A DNA stretch of 64,000 bases. It comes from Herpomyces periplanetae (taxonomy: Eukaryota; Ascomycota; Laboulbeniomycetes; Herpomycetales; Herpomycetaceae). Position 1 is the stretch's first letter, and every line of letters starts with the position of its first letter. Of this stretch, positions 22,416 through 33,212 are shown piece after piece. Position numbers and translations under genes: made by a program. Location: contig WMKJ01000009.1 of the NCBI GenBank assembly GCA_009733715.1, forward strand, positions 124,001 to 188,000, given 5' to 3'. The notes below the pieces were generated by a model. That model was not told the origin of the DNA. It worked only from the letters and a program-made list of their open reading frames with translations, and ran no database searches.

Positions 22416-24695
22416 ATGGCAATGCTACAATCAGCAGTTCGGATTCCGACACCTGAACCAACAGTCGAAGGTTCTGAATTGAATACTATACAAGCCAGCT
22501 TAAAACGAAGAAAGTCCAGGAGTAGGGATAGTGAGGATTATGGTACGCGTGAGTCTCGACGTCGGCGGCAGGATTATGACGTTCCAAGATTAAGTATGGA
22601 AATGTTGGATGATGCCGGAAGTGCGAGGTCAGAAGAACGGACAAAGAATGGGAAAAATGCTATGATTCAAGCTAGGAAAAATGTTAGGCCGGAAGAGATG
22701 AGAAGTGGAGGAGTTTATATACCACCCGCACGTTTACGAGCCATGCAGCAGACTCAACTTGGGGATAATAAAGATTCTGGAGAGGCACAACGAATAGCGT
22801 GGGAACGCTTGAAGAAAGCGTTAAATGGAATCGTTAATAAGGTGAATGTTGGAAATATTAAAGAAATTATCGCGGAAGTGTTCGGGTATAATTTGGTACG
22901 TGGACGAGGAGTTTTATGCCGGTGCATCATGAAAGCGCAAGCAGCAAGTATTGCGTTTACACCAGTGTACGCTTGCATGGTGGCAATTGTGAATAGTAAA
23001 TTGCCTCAGGTTGGCGAGCTATTGGTAAATCGATTGATTCTACAGTTTCGAAAAGCGTACAAGCGAAACGACAAGGGCGTATGCACCACAAGTTCAACAT
23101 TTTTGGCGCATTTAATAAATCAACAAGTTGTCCACGAAACATTGGCTGCCCAAATGTTATTGCTGCTACTACATCGTCCAACTAATGATAGTGTGGAAAT
23201 TGCTGTTGGGTTAACTAGGGAGGTGGGCGAGTACATGGAAGAAATGAACGCAGAAATGAGTCGTGCTGTATTTGAACAGTTCCGGAAAGTTTTACACGAA
23301 GGAGATATTGACAAACGAGTTCAGTATATGATTGAGGTATTGTTTCAAATACGCCGGGATAAATACAAAAATCATCCGGCAGTTCGTGATGATCTGGACT
23401 TGGTAGAGGAGGAGGATCAAATTACACACCAAATTGGGCTTGAGGATGAAATTAAAAGTTTGGATACGTTAAACATTTTTAAAGTTGATCCTAATTTTAC
23501 GGAAAATGAAGCCGCATACGATCGGTTGAAGCGGGAAATTTTGGGAGAATCAGGATCGGAGAATAGTAGTAGCGAAGAAACATCAGATGATGAAGATGAG
23601 GAAGAAGAGGAGGACAAAAGGATGAAAGTGCAGGACGAATCCAAGGCTGATCTGGTTAACCTGCGACGGAAGATTTACCTAACGATTAAATCAAGCGGAG
23701 GTTTCGAAGAGTGCTGTCATAAGTTGATGAAGATCAAGATTCCAAGTGGCATGGAAGGTGAACTAGCGTGGATGATTGTAGAATGTGCATCGCAAGAGCG
23801 AACGTACGATAAATTCTACGGAATGATTGGCGAACGGTTCTGCAAATTACGAGGGGAGTGGCGCGAAATGTTTCAACAGGGCTTCGGAAAGTATTATTCT
23901 ACGATTCACCGTTACGAAACTGGGCGCATACGGATTATCGGACAGTTTTTCGCGTATTTGTTGGCGTCAGACGCAATAGGATGGGAAGTATTAGGGGTAA
24001 TTCGATTAACGGAGGAAGATACTACGGCATCGTCACGAATTTTTCTTAAAATCTTATTTGAGGATTTGGTGAACGGGATGGGTATGAACAAGTTAATCGA
24101 ACGAGTAGAATGTCCTGAATTGCGCGACACACTGGAAGGAATATTCCCTCACAACGATCCACGGGATATACGTTTCTCGATTAATTATTTCACAGCCATT
24201 GGAATGGGTAGACTTACGGAGGGGTTGCGAGACCATTTGAAACGATTAATTGCGGAACAACAAGCTCGTCCGGCATCTCGCTCGACGAGTCCGTCACCGT
24301 TGTCATCGACGTCAACATCATCATCCGTATCACGATCACACTCACCTTCCTCAGAAGTATCATCATCATCCTACTTTTCGTCGTCACTATCAACATCATC
24401 ATCTGGTTACTCCAGCGCATCGGAGTCACGATCACATTCACGATCTAAAGCATCTTTTCGTCGTCGGAATCGTATTTCTCAATCAGCGCAACATCGTCGA
24501 CCATCATCACGGTTGGAGTCGTCGTCAGAGTCATCATCGGCGGAATCAAGGCCCAGGGTTCGATCTGGTGCAAAATCTAGATCACGATCTTGTGCGCGGG
24601 ACAGTTACTATTCACGACACTCGCGCGGTCGGGGTGGCTACGAACGTGGTAGGGAAAGAGAACGTGGCCGACAGAGCTACCGAGGAAACAGATGA
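22416..24695 (+). CDS. CWC22: Pre-mRNA splicing factor Cwc22
   Basis: A single exon encodes 759 residues. The N-terminus is Arg-rich (RRKSRSRDSEDYGTRESRRR) and is followed by GGVYIPPARL. A MIF4G domain spans ~125-305 (WERLKKALNGIVNKVNVGNI, VRGRGVLCRCIMKAQAASIA, VVHETLAAQMLLLLLHRPTN). An acidic linker (DDEDEEEEED) leads to an MA3 domain at ~410-530 (LRRKIYLTIKSSGGFEECCH, YYSTIHRYETGRIRIIGQFF). NDPRDIRFSINYFTAIGMG precedes an RS-rich tail (~640-759). Cwc22 stabilises the catalytic spliceosome and, in organisms with an exon-junction complex, delivers eIF4A3. The tail carries TCA/TCG serine-codon repeats. It is convergent with SMC1. Confidence 0.96.
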   Translation: MAMLQSAVRIPTPEPTVEGSELNTIQASLKRRKSRSRDSEDYGTRESRRRRQDYDVPRLSMEMLDDAGSARSEERTKNGKNAMIQARKNVRPEEMRSGGVYIPPARLRAMQQTQLGDNKDSGEAQRIAWERLKKALNGIVNKVNVGNIKEIIAEVFGYNLVRGRGVLCRCIMKAQAASIAFTPVYACMVAIVNSKLPQVGELLVNRLILQFRKAYKRNDKGVCTTSSTFLAHLINQQVVHETLAAQMLLLLLHRPTNDSVEIAVGLTREVGEYMEEMNAEMSRAVFEQFRKVLHEGDIDKRVQYMIEVLFQIRRDKYKNHPAVRDDLDLVEEEDQITHQIGLEDEIKSLDTLNIFKVDPNFTENEAAYDRLKREILGESGSENSSSEETSDDEDEEEEEDKRMKVQDESKADLVNLRRKIYLTIKSSGGFEECCHKLMKIKIPSGMEGELAWMIVECASQERTYDKFYGMIGERFCKLRGEWREMFQQGFGKYYSTIHRYETGRIRIIGQFFAYLLASDAIGWEVLGVIRLTEEDTTASSRIFLKILFEDLVNGMGMNKLIERVECPELRDTLEGIFPHNDPRDIRFSINYFTAIGMGRLTEGLRDHLKRLIAEQQARPASRSTSPSPLSSTSTSSSVSRSHSPSSEVSSSSYFSSSLSTSSSGYSSASESRSHSRSKASFRRRNRISQSAQHRRPSSRLESSSESSSAESRPRVRSGAKSRSRSCARDSYYSRHSRGRGGYERGRERERGRQSYRGNR

Positions 24696-24826
24696 AGTGA
24701 AAAAGTGGTAAATCGTGCAAGTTTTAACACTGTAGATACGTACACACACGCGCGCGGACATGCAACGGTAGGAGAGGGTGTGTAGTTTTAGGGAGCAACG
24801 AGAGCGAAAACGAGTGTAAAAGCGAG

Positions 24827-27800
24827 TTAGGAAGAGTACTGACGCAAATCCAAAGTTAAGGCTTTACTGGAATTAACGGCTTGATCGCGCATTATACCGA
24901 TAAGTGTATCGCTTTGCTGGAATAGAGCAGTCTTTAGACTGATGACGATGAACTGCATACCGGGGCGACGATTATCGCGAATATACTTTGCGATTTTGCA
25001 GACGTTGACGTGGTCGAGGGCGGCGTCTACTTCATCGAGCACGAAGAACGGGGACGCTTTATACGAATGGATGGAGAATATTAAAGCGAGGGCTGCCATA
25101 CTCTTTTCGCCACCGCTCAAGTGTTCCATGTCGCGGAACCGCTTCAGGGGTGGCATGGCGTGGTATTTCAGGCCGCCCAGGTACGCTTCATCAGCGTCTT
25201 CGGTATCCAAGTATCTGTTTAAACGTACATGGTCAGTTAAACTGCAATTCATGCCAGAAAAAGGTGGAACGGGGCGCATGCTCATGGTCAATGCGCCGTT
25301 CGCCGCGGCCGCGCGCTTTCGGGGATCAAACTGGAAGACAACTTACGCTTGACCACCCAGCGGAAATGCTGAGCTCCTGGTTAACTCTTTGTACACTGTA
25401 CCGATTTGCTCGGAAATGTGATCGAACGCTTTATTAAATAACTTTAATCGCTCATTCTTAACCTCCATAAACGCTTCTTTTGCCCGTTTGGCGCGAAGTC
25501 GGGCTGCTTCAAACTCTTTTTCCGTACCCTTTAAGCGGTTTTCAACTTCGTTAAGTCGGTTGGTAGCTCGCATGTTGGGCGCTAATTTTTCCATTTCGGT
25601 TGTAATTTCACTGATTTTTTCCTGTAATTTTTTGTCCATATCACTGGACGAGTCCTCTTTCATTTCACGGGTAATTCCTGAAAAATCAATACTGATACCA
25701 TAATTTTCTCCAACGTCCATATCTTCCATGACACCTGTCGTATCATCACCAGTTCCACTGTTGGCGGTTTGAACACCTTCACCGCCGTCTATATCCATGG
25801 CATCACCACCCCCGCTTCCATCATCACCACTCCCTCGTACCATTACGTCCAAGGGTAAAGCTTCTAGGCTTTTAGAGCCCTTCAACAATGGAATCCTAAT
25901 ACCTTCTATTTTACACTTTCTTAAAAGATTGTAGCGGCCGACGACATTCTTCCTTTGTTCGGCTTCCAAACTCTCAATTTTAGCTCTGATAACTTCAAGA
26001 GTCTTCTTCTGCTTTTCAACACTTTCACTTTCACGGGCAACCTCTTCACGCCGTTGTTCGTGAACGGCGTTCAGGCTATCCATTTCCCGTTCAAACGTAT
26101 CCCTCTCAGCTTTCATTTTTTCACAAATTTCGTTAATTTCGCGAGATTCAATGTCCAGAGAGTGAATCATTGTCGAGTCACGCTCCGTCTGTCCCTTTAA
26201 GCTTTCAAGACGCCCTTCTGCGCTAGTTAGACGAGATTGTTCAAAGCTGATCTGATTTTCAAGTCGTGTTATTTGCGTCGTAAAGTTAAGCTTGTTAACG
26301 CCTGCTTCTTCGTTAACAATGCCTTGTTCATTATCGTACTCCCGAATGTCTTTGTAGCCCAGCTTAACACAAAATTCTCTAAACACAACGTCCTCTACGG
26401 ACCATACTAAATTTTCATTTTTACTCATTTCTCCCTTTAAACGAGCAATTGTGCTTTCGAGATTAGTCTGTCCTTGCTCTGCTTTGTGAACCTCATTTTT
26501 CACATTTTCCAATACACTTTGTTTGCCAGAAATATTCATTTCCAAGGCTTTGATCTCACTTTCATACCAGTCTGATTGTTGTTCAAGTCCATTCAACTCA
26601 AGCTGAACTTGCGCTTCTTCTCCACTCTTACGAGTAGTTTTCAAAGCGGCAATTTCCTTTAGTAGCTTATCTCTTAATTTTTTGAGATTTTCCAATTCGC
26701 TGTTTTCCCATCGTTTAACATGACCACTGTCCTGTTTACCCCTACCACCTGTCATTAAACCTCCCTTGTGTATAACTGTTCCATCTAATGTTACGGCCTT
26801 TGCTTCGACTTTTTTGTCAAAGCATAAATGCTTTGCTATACTCAAATCATTACACACCATGGTGTTACCACATGCGTACATTATAGCTCGTTCGACTGAG
26901 TGATCAAAGTCAATTGTGTCGATAGCCAATCGCATTCCTTCGTGCATTCCCTTCAGCACTGGGTTGATGGGCTTTACGGATATTGAATCCAACGGGATAA
27001 AGGTGCCCTGACCCGCACGTTGTTCACGAAGAAAGAGAATGCACTCTTTAGCGGTTTTTTCCGTATTAACGACAATTGCATCCATATTTCTTCCCAGTAC
27101 TGTTGCAACTGCAGTTTCGTAACGTTTTTGCTTGGGACGACATAATTCGTGAACTTTGCCCCGTACGCCGGGGAAAATCCGTTTTAAAGCGCTCATGATT
27201 TCCTTTGCTTTAATTTCTTTCTCGCTTTCGCGACGTCCGGTATCTGCTTCAACTAGCTTGTTCAGGACAGTTTGTAATTTTTCATCCAATTCACTCTGAA
27301 CTTGGGCCGTACGTAAACGATCCGAAGTGAGACTATTTATTTCCATTTTCTTAACGCTAATATCCTCTTGGATTCCTTTACCCTTTTCCTTTAGACTGTC
27401 TCTTCGTGCAACTAGCTCATTAATTTCTATTTCAAGCTTAGCGTTCCTTGATTGAAAAGCTTCAACATCACTGTTTATGCTACGTAAAGCTTCCTCCTGT
27501 GTTTTGAGCTGTCGCTTCACAATTGAAAGTTGTGATTGTGCAGCAGAGGTTTGCTTTGTTACTTCACCACGCAGTCGGTTATATTCATGTAAATCTGCCT
27601 CTGTTAACTCTAGGCCACGTTGTCGTCGAGAAGCTTGCCATTGAGCTTCCCACTTAGACTGGGCTTTTCGAACTGTACTTAAGTCATTGTGTAGTTTTTC
27701 GATTATTTGTAGCCTCGAATCACGTTCCTTGGTAATTTCGGTTACACGGTCCTGGAATTTTTTAACGTTGCGACCTGCGATCATCATCTTTTCTTTGATG

Positions 27801-28945
27801 GGAATAAGACTGCTTTCTTTGGCACTAATTTCTTTCGAGCAAGATGATATCCGTTTGTCGACTTTGCTAATTTCGCGCGTGATTTCGGCTTGAGCGCGAC
27901 GTGCTTTTTCTAAATTCCATTCTAAGCCTTGGAGGTCATGGGATAATTGATTAACATTTGCGTGCTTTTCTGATAACTCCTGTTGAGCAGTATCGATGGC
28001 GCATTGGAAATGATATAATTTCCAAACCGCGTGATTAACTATAACGGAATCACGTTCCTTTGACTTCCGATTAAACTTTTCAGCCTCACGTTTTTGATCT
28101 TGGTACTGTCGCACTTCTTGATTAATGCCCCGACGTTGTTGCAGCATGTATGCTTGCTCTTCAGCGGTTTGTTCCATTTCACCTTTGAGACGATCGTATT
28201 CAGCTTTAAACTCTAGGCTGCCGGAGATTTGTTCGATTAATCGGGTTAAATCTTTGGGGTTTTTATTGGCGATTGCCTCTACGTCACCTTGAAAAACGAG
28301 GAAGTTTCTGGCAGAAATGAGGATGTTTTCAGCTTCGAGAGTTTCATTGTACTGTTTAGCACTGACGATGCGATCATTAATTCGATATTCGGACTGACCG
28401 GATACAGTAATGGTACGCTTCCAGAGTTGCTCATTGTGGGCATCATCTAGATAAACAGCCATAACCCAAGCGGTTTGGGGGTCACTGGACTGGGAGGAGT
28501 GAGGTTCTTGGGGGTTTGTCTGAGTGTTCCCTCCGGTATTATCGTTATTTAAAACACGACCACGATAGATTAGATCCTTTAAATTAGTGGAACGGAGATG
28601 GAGAGATTTAATGCCAAGGACGAATGATATGGCGTCCATACTATATGGTGGTTGAATTGGTTAGTTAAAATTGGTGAAGTTAACAAAGAATTAATATAAT
28701 AGAGAAAGGAAAGACAAGACAAATAGGAAATGGGAGGGTACGAACGAATTTGATTTTCCAGAGCCATTTGGGCCGATTATGGAAGTGAAGTAAGAATCAC
28801 CAAACTGGAGGACATGATGACCCTTGTAAGATTTGAAATCTGAGAAAATAGGGAAGACGAGAAGTTAGGATGAGGGGAAAAGGGATGAAAAAAATGAGGG
28901 GAGGGATAACGTACTGGAGAGTTCTAGACGGACGAGTTTCCCCAT
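24827..28945 (-). CDS. SMC1: Cohesin subunit Smc1
   Basis: Four exons: 28915-28945, 28746-28839, 25347-28640 and 24827-25214. The product has 1268 residues. Walker A is GPNGSGKS at 33-40, after LVRLELSNFKSYKGHHVLQF. Two long coiled coils flank a hinge (FPGVRGKVHELCRPKQKRYE through GGLMTGGRGK). The C-terminal head has LSGGEK at ~1172-1177 and Walker B FFVLDEVDAALD at ~1196-1207. The subfamily is Smc1 rather than Smc3, from YHAMPPLKRFRDMEHLSGGE and the final LTLDLRQY. Smc1 pairs with Smc3 and kleisin to form the cohesin ring for sister-chromatid cohesion and loop formation. An acidic/Gly-rich insert (DGSGGGDAMDIDGGEGV) in the second coiled coil is not typical. Confidence 0.97.
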
Positions 28946-30164
28946 TGGCGTAATTAAGGCATATGATCGAGATGGGTAGAGGGAAGGGGGGTTTGAAAGG
29001 GAGAGGAGTATGAACTGGTTAAAAAAGCGGAGGGTGAGTAAAATAGTATGAGGATATGAAACGGGGAAGCATTGAGGCAGGGAGAAGAAGGGTGATTGAC
29101 TGGTTGGATGGAGAATGAATGAATGGATGATTGATTGAATGATTGATTGATTGATTGATAGATAGATTATACAATTGAAGGAAAGATTAATTGGGTGTTG
29201 ATCATGATAATCAGGGGGATGAAAGGGAGGAATAAGCTCGTTAAGGAGAATATTCCAGAAAGAGATAATGGAGAATGGGGGAAATTTCGATAAGAGAGGA
29301 GATAATTAGACAGGGTAAAACATTGATTGATGGGCACGAAAAGCAGTAAAATGGTTGAAGATGAGAAAGGGAATAGAAGGTAAAGAAAACGAGGCACGAT
29401 ATGAAATTTTACCGAATTTCGAAGGACGAATTAACGAGACAATTTGGTAAAAAGGGAAATGGAGGAGAGAAAGAACGAAAAGTCGGCGAACGCGTCAAAA
29501 AATCCTGAAAAGCTGGGATCCGGGACATCGTAAAGCCGGAGCCGGAGACCGGGGTGGCGGTGGTGGCGGTGGCGGCGGTGCTCGGCTTCGGCTTCGGCTC
29601 GGCTCGGCTTCGGGGTGGCGACGAGCCGAAGCGGCGGCGAAAGCGGCGGCGGCTAAGAATGCGAAAGCGACTAAGAATGCGACTAAGAATGCGACTAAGA
29701 CTGCGATTGCGATTGCGATTGCGACTGCGACTGCGACTGCGACTCCAGCTGCCCCTGCGACTATCACTGCCACCGCAACGCCCACTGCTCCTGCGCTGGC
29801 AACTTCTACCCCTCTCCTCCCTCTCCCTTTAAATGCCATTTCATCCTCCAATCCCTCCGCTCCCCCCCAACTCCACCGCTTCTTCTCATTATCATCTGTA
29901 TACTCCCTCCTCCCTTCTATCTCATTCCTACTCACAATCCATCCGTTTCCAACTTTATATTCTTCCTTATCCACTCATCTTCCACTAAATTCATCACCCT
30001 AAACTCACACCCTTCTTTTTCCCCTTTTCATCCATCTTCTCTTTATTCTTCGTCATCTTTACCAGCTTCTCCCTCCCTCCTTACCCTCCGCTCCCCCCCT
30101 CCCCACTCCCCTAATCCTACCAAACCTATTCATCCTTCGTCTATATAAAAGGACTCAGGCTCCA
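28946..30164. promoter_or_regulatory. Divergent SMC1/GPC1 promoter with purine/pyrimidine switch and simple repeats
   Basis: The + strand is purine-rich at 28860-29500 and pyrimidine-rich at 29820-30150, mirroring the two genes. Between them lie TGAT/GATA repeats (about 29129-29170), GGCTTC/GGCTCG repeats (about 29580-29620) and degenerate GCGACT / GCGATT / GCGACTAAGAAT repeats (about 29630-29760). The 159-codon minus-strand frame here (29495-29974) is a translation of these repeats. Confidence 0.6.
29575..29765. repeat. GC-rich degenerate hexamer/dodecamer tandem repeats
   Basis: Successive short units are visible: CGGCTT(CGG), then GCGACTAAGAAT three to four times, then GCGATT three times and GCGACT four times. 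Units are in register by six, so the tract stays open in several frames. Confidence 0.75.
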
Positions 30165-31988
30165 ATGAAGCTCAACAAACATTCTTCAACCAACATCCAT
30201 CATTCCTCCTCCTCAAATTATCATAGTTCCTCATCTACCGGCGCTACAATCCCCTCCTCTCCCTCCACTTGCATCGCTAATCGTACTCACTCCAGCATAG
30301 ATGTCAATAACGTCAACTCTACGGTAAATATCGCCACTACATCATCAGGCATTGATTGTGCTACCACTGCTACAGCAAATGCTCCCCTCGCAAGATTCTC
30401 TCTCAATGCTTTAACATTCTTAACATCCCGCATGTCTCGTAGCTCCTTCTCCACGTCCGCTTCAACCTCCCTCTCACTATCCAATGATGATTCCGACGGC
30501 TTTCCTCTGGATGACCGGGCCAGCGTTCTCGATATACTTGGTAACTGGACATTGCCCCATAAACTCGAGAGACTACACTCCTCATCTCAAGCTTTTACCC
30601 AATCCTCCCGCGCCAAACTTAAATCTACCCAACAATTAGCCCGAGAAAAAGTCCACGGCTGGCGAAAACGTATTCCATCTCACTCTCACGAAGATTTCGA
30701 TAAATATCGCACCCGTGTCCGCCTTCAAGTTAAACGTCTCGGCCGTAAATGGAACGATTCCAAAACCATCAAAATCCGCGACAAAGTCGCCTTCATCGGT
30801 GGAGTTCTCAATATCTTCATCTCCGGCTACCTCATCGGTGCTTTTCCCCATCAGTTTCACGTTTGGTTCACCCTACAACTCCTCTACCTAATGCCCATCC
30901 GTTTCTTCACCTACCGCCGAAAAGGTTACCACTACTTTCTTGCCGACCTTTGCTACTTCGTTAACCTCCTCGTCATCCTCTTCATTTGGTTTTTTCCCAA
31001 CAATCAACCCCTCTTCATCAGCGCTTTCTGTCTCGCATTCGGTAATAATGCCATTGCCATCGCCATGTGGAGAAATTCCCTTGTCTTTCACTCCCTTGAT
31101 AAAGTTACCAGTCTTTTCATCCACATAATGCCCTGCGCTACCCTTCACTGTCTCGTTCATCTGACATCTCCACAAATACAACTCTCCAGATTCCCCGCTA
31201 TTTATCATGTCCTTCATCCTTCTACCGCCTTCCCTCACGCTTACTCCCTTTCTTCAATGGTTTTATTATCATCTGGTCCATACTTTTTCTGGCAAACAGC
31301 TTACCATTTCCTCATCACTGTTCGTCGGAAGGATAAAATCGCCGCTGGTCGTCCCACTTCGTTTACTTGGTTCCGTCGTTCCTTTGCTAACGTATGGTTC
31401 ATCAAGTTAATTTCCCTTGTGCCCGATTCATGGCAACAATCTACCTTCATGCTCTTTCATTACGCTTATGCCATCCTAACTCTACTTCCTTGCCCTATCT
31501 GGTTGCATCATCGCAGGTGTAGCGCCCTGTACTTGATGTGTATGTTTTCATGGAGCATTGTTAACGGTGCTACGTTTTACATCGACGTTTTCGGTAGTAG
31601 GTTCGAAAAGGAATTAGAGGCTCTAAAATCAAAAGTCGAACGAAGCCAAGCTGCTTCTGATATCTCCACGTTATCTCTTAGTCCTTCTTTAATGCCCGCC
31701 GTCGCCAGAGATACTAATTCCCTCTCCAATCATGAAAACATCCATCCCGATTACCTTAACTCTCCCTCCATGAATCCCAAGGATTCGTCAATTCCTTCTC
31801 TTACCCTTTTACCTCCCCCCACTTCAATTTCTATACGAAAACCTCGAACTCTGGATCCCCATCTTGACACTCCCAATTCTTCCGACTCTTCTATTCCTCC
31901 CTACGAAAGATATTCCTCCGATTTTTCTCGAGCTCATTCCTTCGCCCCCAGTATCGAAAGTGAGTTTCTTACTGTTCATAGTGACTAA
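30165..31988 (+). CDS. GPC1: Glycerophosphocholine acyltransferase Gpc1 (DUF2838)
   Basis: A single exon encodes 607 residues. The first ~180 residues are Ser/Thr-rich and poorly conserved. The core (~195-490) is a multi-pass membrane protein: KIRDKVAFIGGVLNIFISGY, FTYRRKGYHYFLADLCYFVN, FAFGNNAIAIAMW-type sequence (AFGNNAIAIAMWRNSLVFHS), DKVTSLFIHIMPCATLHCLV, and the C-terminal RSFANVWFIKLISLVPDSW with FSWSIVNGATFYIDVFGSRFE. These match the DUF2838/Gpc1 family, which makes lysophosphatidylcholine from glycerophosphocholine and acyl-CoA for PC remodelling. The C-terminal 110 residues are Ser/Pro-rich. The first ATG lies about 16 bp after a TATATAAAAGG-like box (30141-30151), so a start further downstream, or a leader of only a few bases, is possible. 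Confidence 0.92.
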   Translation: MKLNKHSSTNIHHSSSSNYHSSSSTGATIPSSPSTCIANRTHSSIDVNNVNSTVNIATTSSGIDCATTATANAPLARFSLNALTFLTSRMSRSSFSTSASTSLSLSNDDSDGFPLDDRASVLDILGNWTLPHKLERLHSSSQAFTQSSRAKLKSTQQLAREKVHGWRKRIPSHSHEDFDKYRTRVRLQVKRLGRKWNDSKTIKIRDKVAFIGGVLNIFISGYLIGAFPHQFHVWFTLQLLYLMPIRFFTYRRKGYHYFLADLCYFVNLLVILFIWFFPNNQPLFISAFCLAFGNNAIAIAMWRNSLVFHSLDKVTSLFIHIMPCATLHCLVHLTSPQIQLSRFPAIYHVLHPSTAFPHAYSLSSMVLLSSGPYFFWQTAYHFLITVRRKDKIAAGRPTSFTWFRRSFANVWFIKLISLVPDSWQQSTFMLFHYAYAILTLLPCPIWLHHRRCSALYLMCMFSWSIVNGATFYIDVFGSRFEKELEALKSKVERSQAASDISTLSLSPSLMPAVARDTNSLSNHENIHPDYLNSPSMNPKDSSIPSLTLLPPPTSISIRKPRTLDPHLDTPNSSDSSIPPYERYSSDFSRAHSFAPSIESEFLTVHSD

Positions 31989-32352
31989 CTCCCCTCTCTC
32001 GTTTATACCCTTTACATCAAATCATCTCAATTATCCCATTCTTTTCGTGTGCATGTACCCGCACTCCACCTCATTTATACGCTCTTTCTTCGTCCCTTTG
32101 TTTACTCCCTTATTTACTCCAGAAATTCCAACTTCGCTGCGCTTCCCCCCATTCTATTTACCCGCTTTCGCCTTGCCTCGGGCATGCTGTTATTATATTT
32201 CGCCCCGAGCGATTTTGTCTTGTCTGAAAATTTGTTCCGCTTTTGCTCTACCCACTGTGTATTGTTAAACGTGTAAACGTATCCACCCGTTAAATCATAT
32301 TCCCAACTAATTCATTCCAATCATTCACTCTACACCTCTTCATAAAGCAATC
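31989..32352. other. Spacer between GPC1 and small secreted-protein gene
   Basis: A CT-rich 364-bp spacer. No further gene or motif is seen. Confidence 0.4.
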
Positions 32353-32960
32353 ATGCCTTCACCAACTTATAATTCCCTGGTCTTAAAGTCCAACCGCCCA
32401 TGGTCCTCTCTATCTTTTGTTTATACCATCATCTTCTTGCTTTGTCTCCTACTTCACTCATCCACAGCTAAATCCTTGCATTATCCCCCTACATCTTCAT
32501 CCCTTCGTCCACCCAATAAGCATGCTCATCCATCCTCGCCCCCACTATATGCTAACCCCATGATCAAAGTGGTCCCATCCCCGTTGGCTGTGACATCCCA
32601 ACCGTCAGTTATGCATGTAAGCCAAAATAGTCCATTTCAAAAATGCTTGCTACTCCATAAACTTGTATCCTTCGTACATGCCAACATCCCCCTCTTGTTT
32701 ATGTCCTTCTAACTCCCCCCTAGCATCGTCAAATCTCTCGTCCGCTTTATTCTACTCCAACTTCGTCTTCATCATCAAAATCTTCCCATAAATCTGCTCC
32801 ACCCGCCGCACTTTATACTCCGTCTGTCGTCTTCAAGCTTCCCGATTCCCTCGGTCGCATGTTTCACTTTCTCGGCGGTGCCATGAACCAAATCTCTCGT
32901 GAATTTACCGCTCTCAAACATTCCAAAAAACATACTCCCAACCTTTTTCCCCTACATTAG
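32353..32960 (+). CDS. Small secreted or membrane-anchored protein, unknown family
   Basis: Two exons, 32353-32616 and 32724-32960, are joined in phase 0 across a 107-nt intron (GTAAGC donor, CCCTAG acceptor) and give 166 residues. The N-terminus has a hydrophobic segment at ~22-38 (FVYTIIFLLCLLLHSSTAKS) after a short polar region, like a signal peptide or signal anchor with possible cleavage after STA. The mature part is Ser/Pro-rich with a compact hydrophobic patch near the C-terminus (VVFKLPDSLGRMFHFLGGAM) and ends basic (LKHSKKHTPN). No cysteines suggest disulphides. I recognise no family. Clean splicing and in-frame continuation over 79 codons support a real gene. Confidence 0.6.
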
Positions 32961-33212
32961 CCTTTCCATGATACCAACCAATTGGCCTTTGATAATAAAT
33001 CCATTACAATGCCCCATTTATAACCCTTTTCCACCAATTTTACCATGATGCATCTACCCACTCATTGCATCGCACCGCGTTCATTTGTACCTACTTTCCC
33101 CTTCTTTATGCATTCCCCATAATAAAATTACACTTGCATGCCAGAAACCTGATTTTCTCAGCTGTACATTCTGCCCCCTAACTACACATCTTTCCAATCA
33201 AATTATTCAATG

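Noticed and set aside
29495-29974. 159-codon Ala/Val-rich minus-strand frame
   Set aside because: It is the translation of six-base-register repeats with no conserved features.
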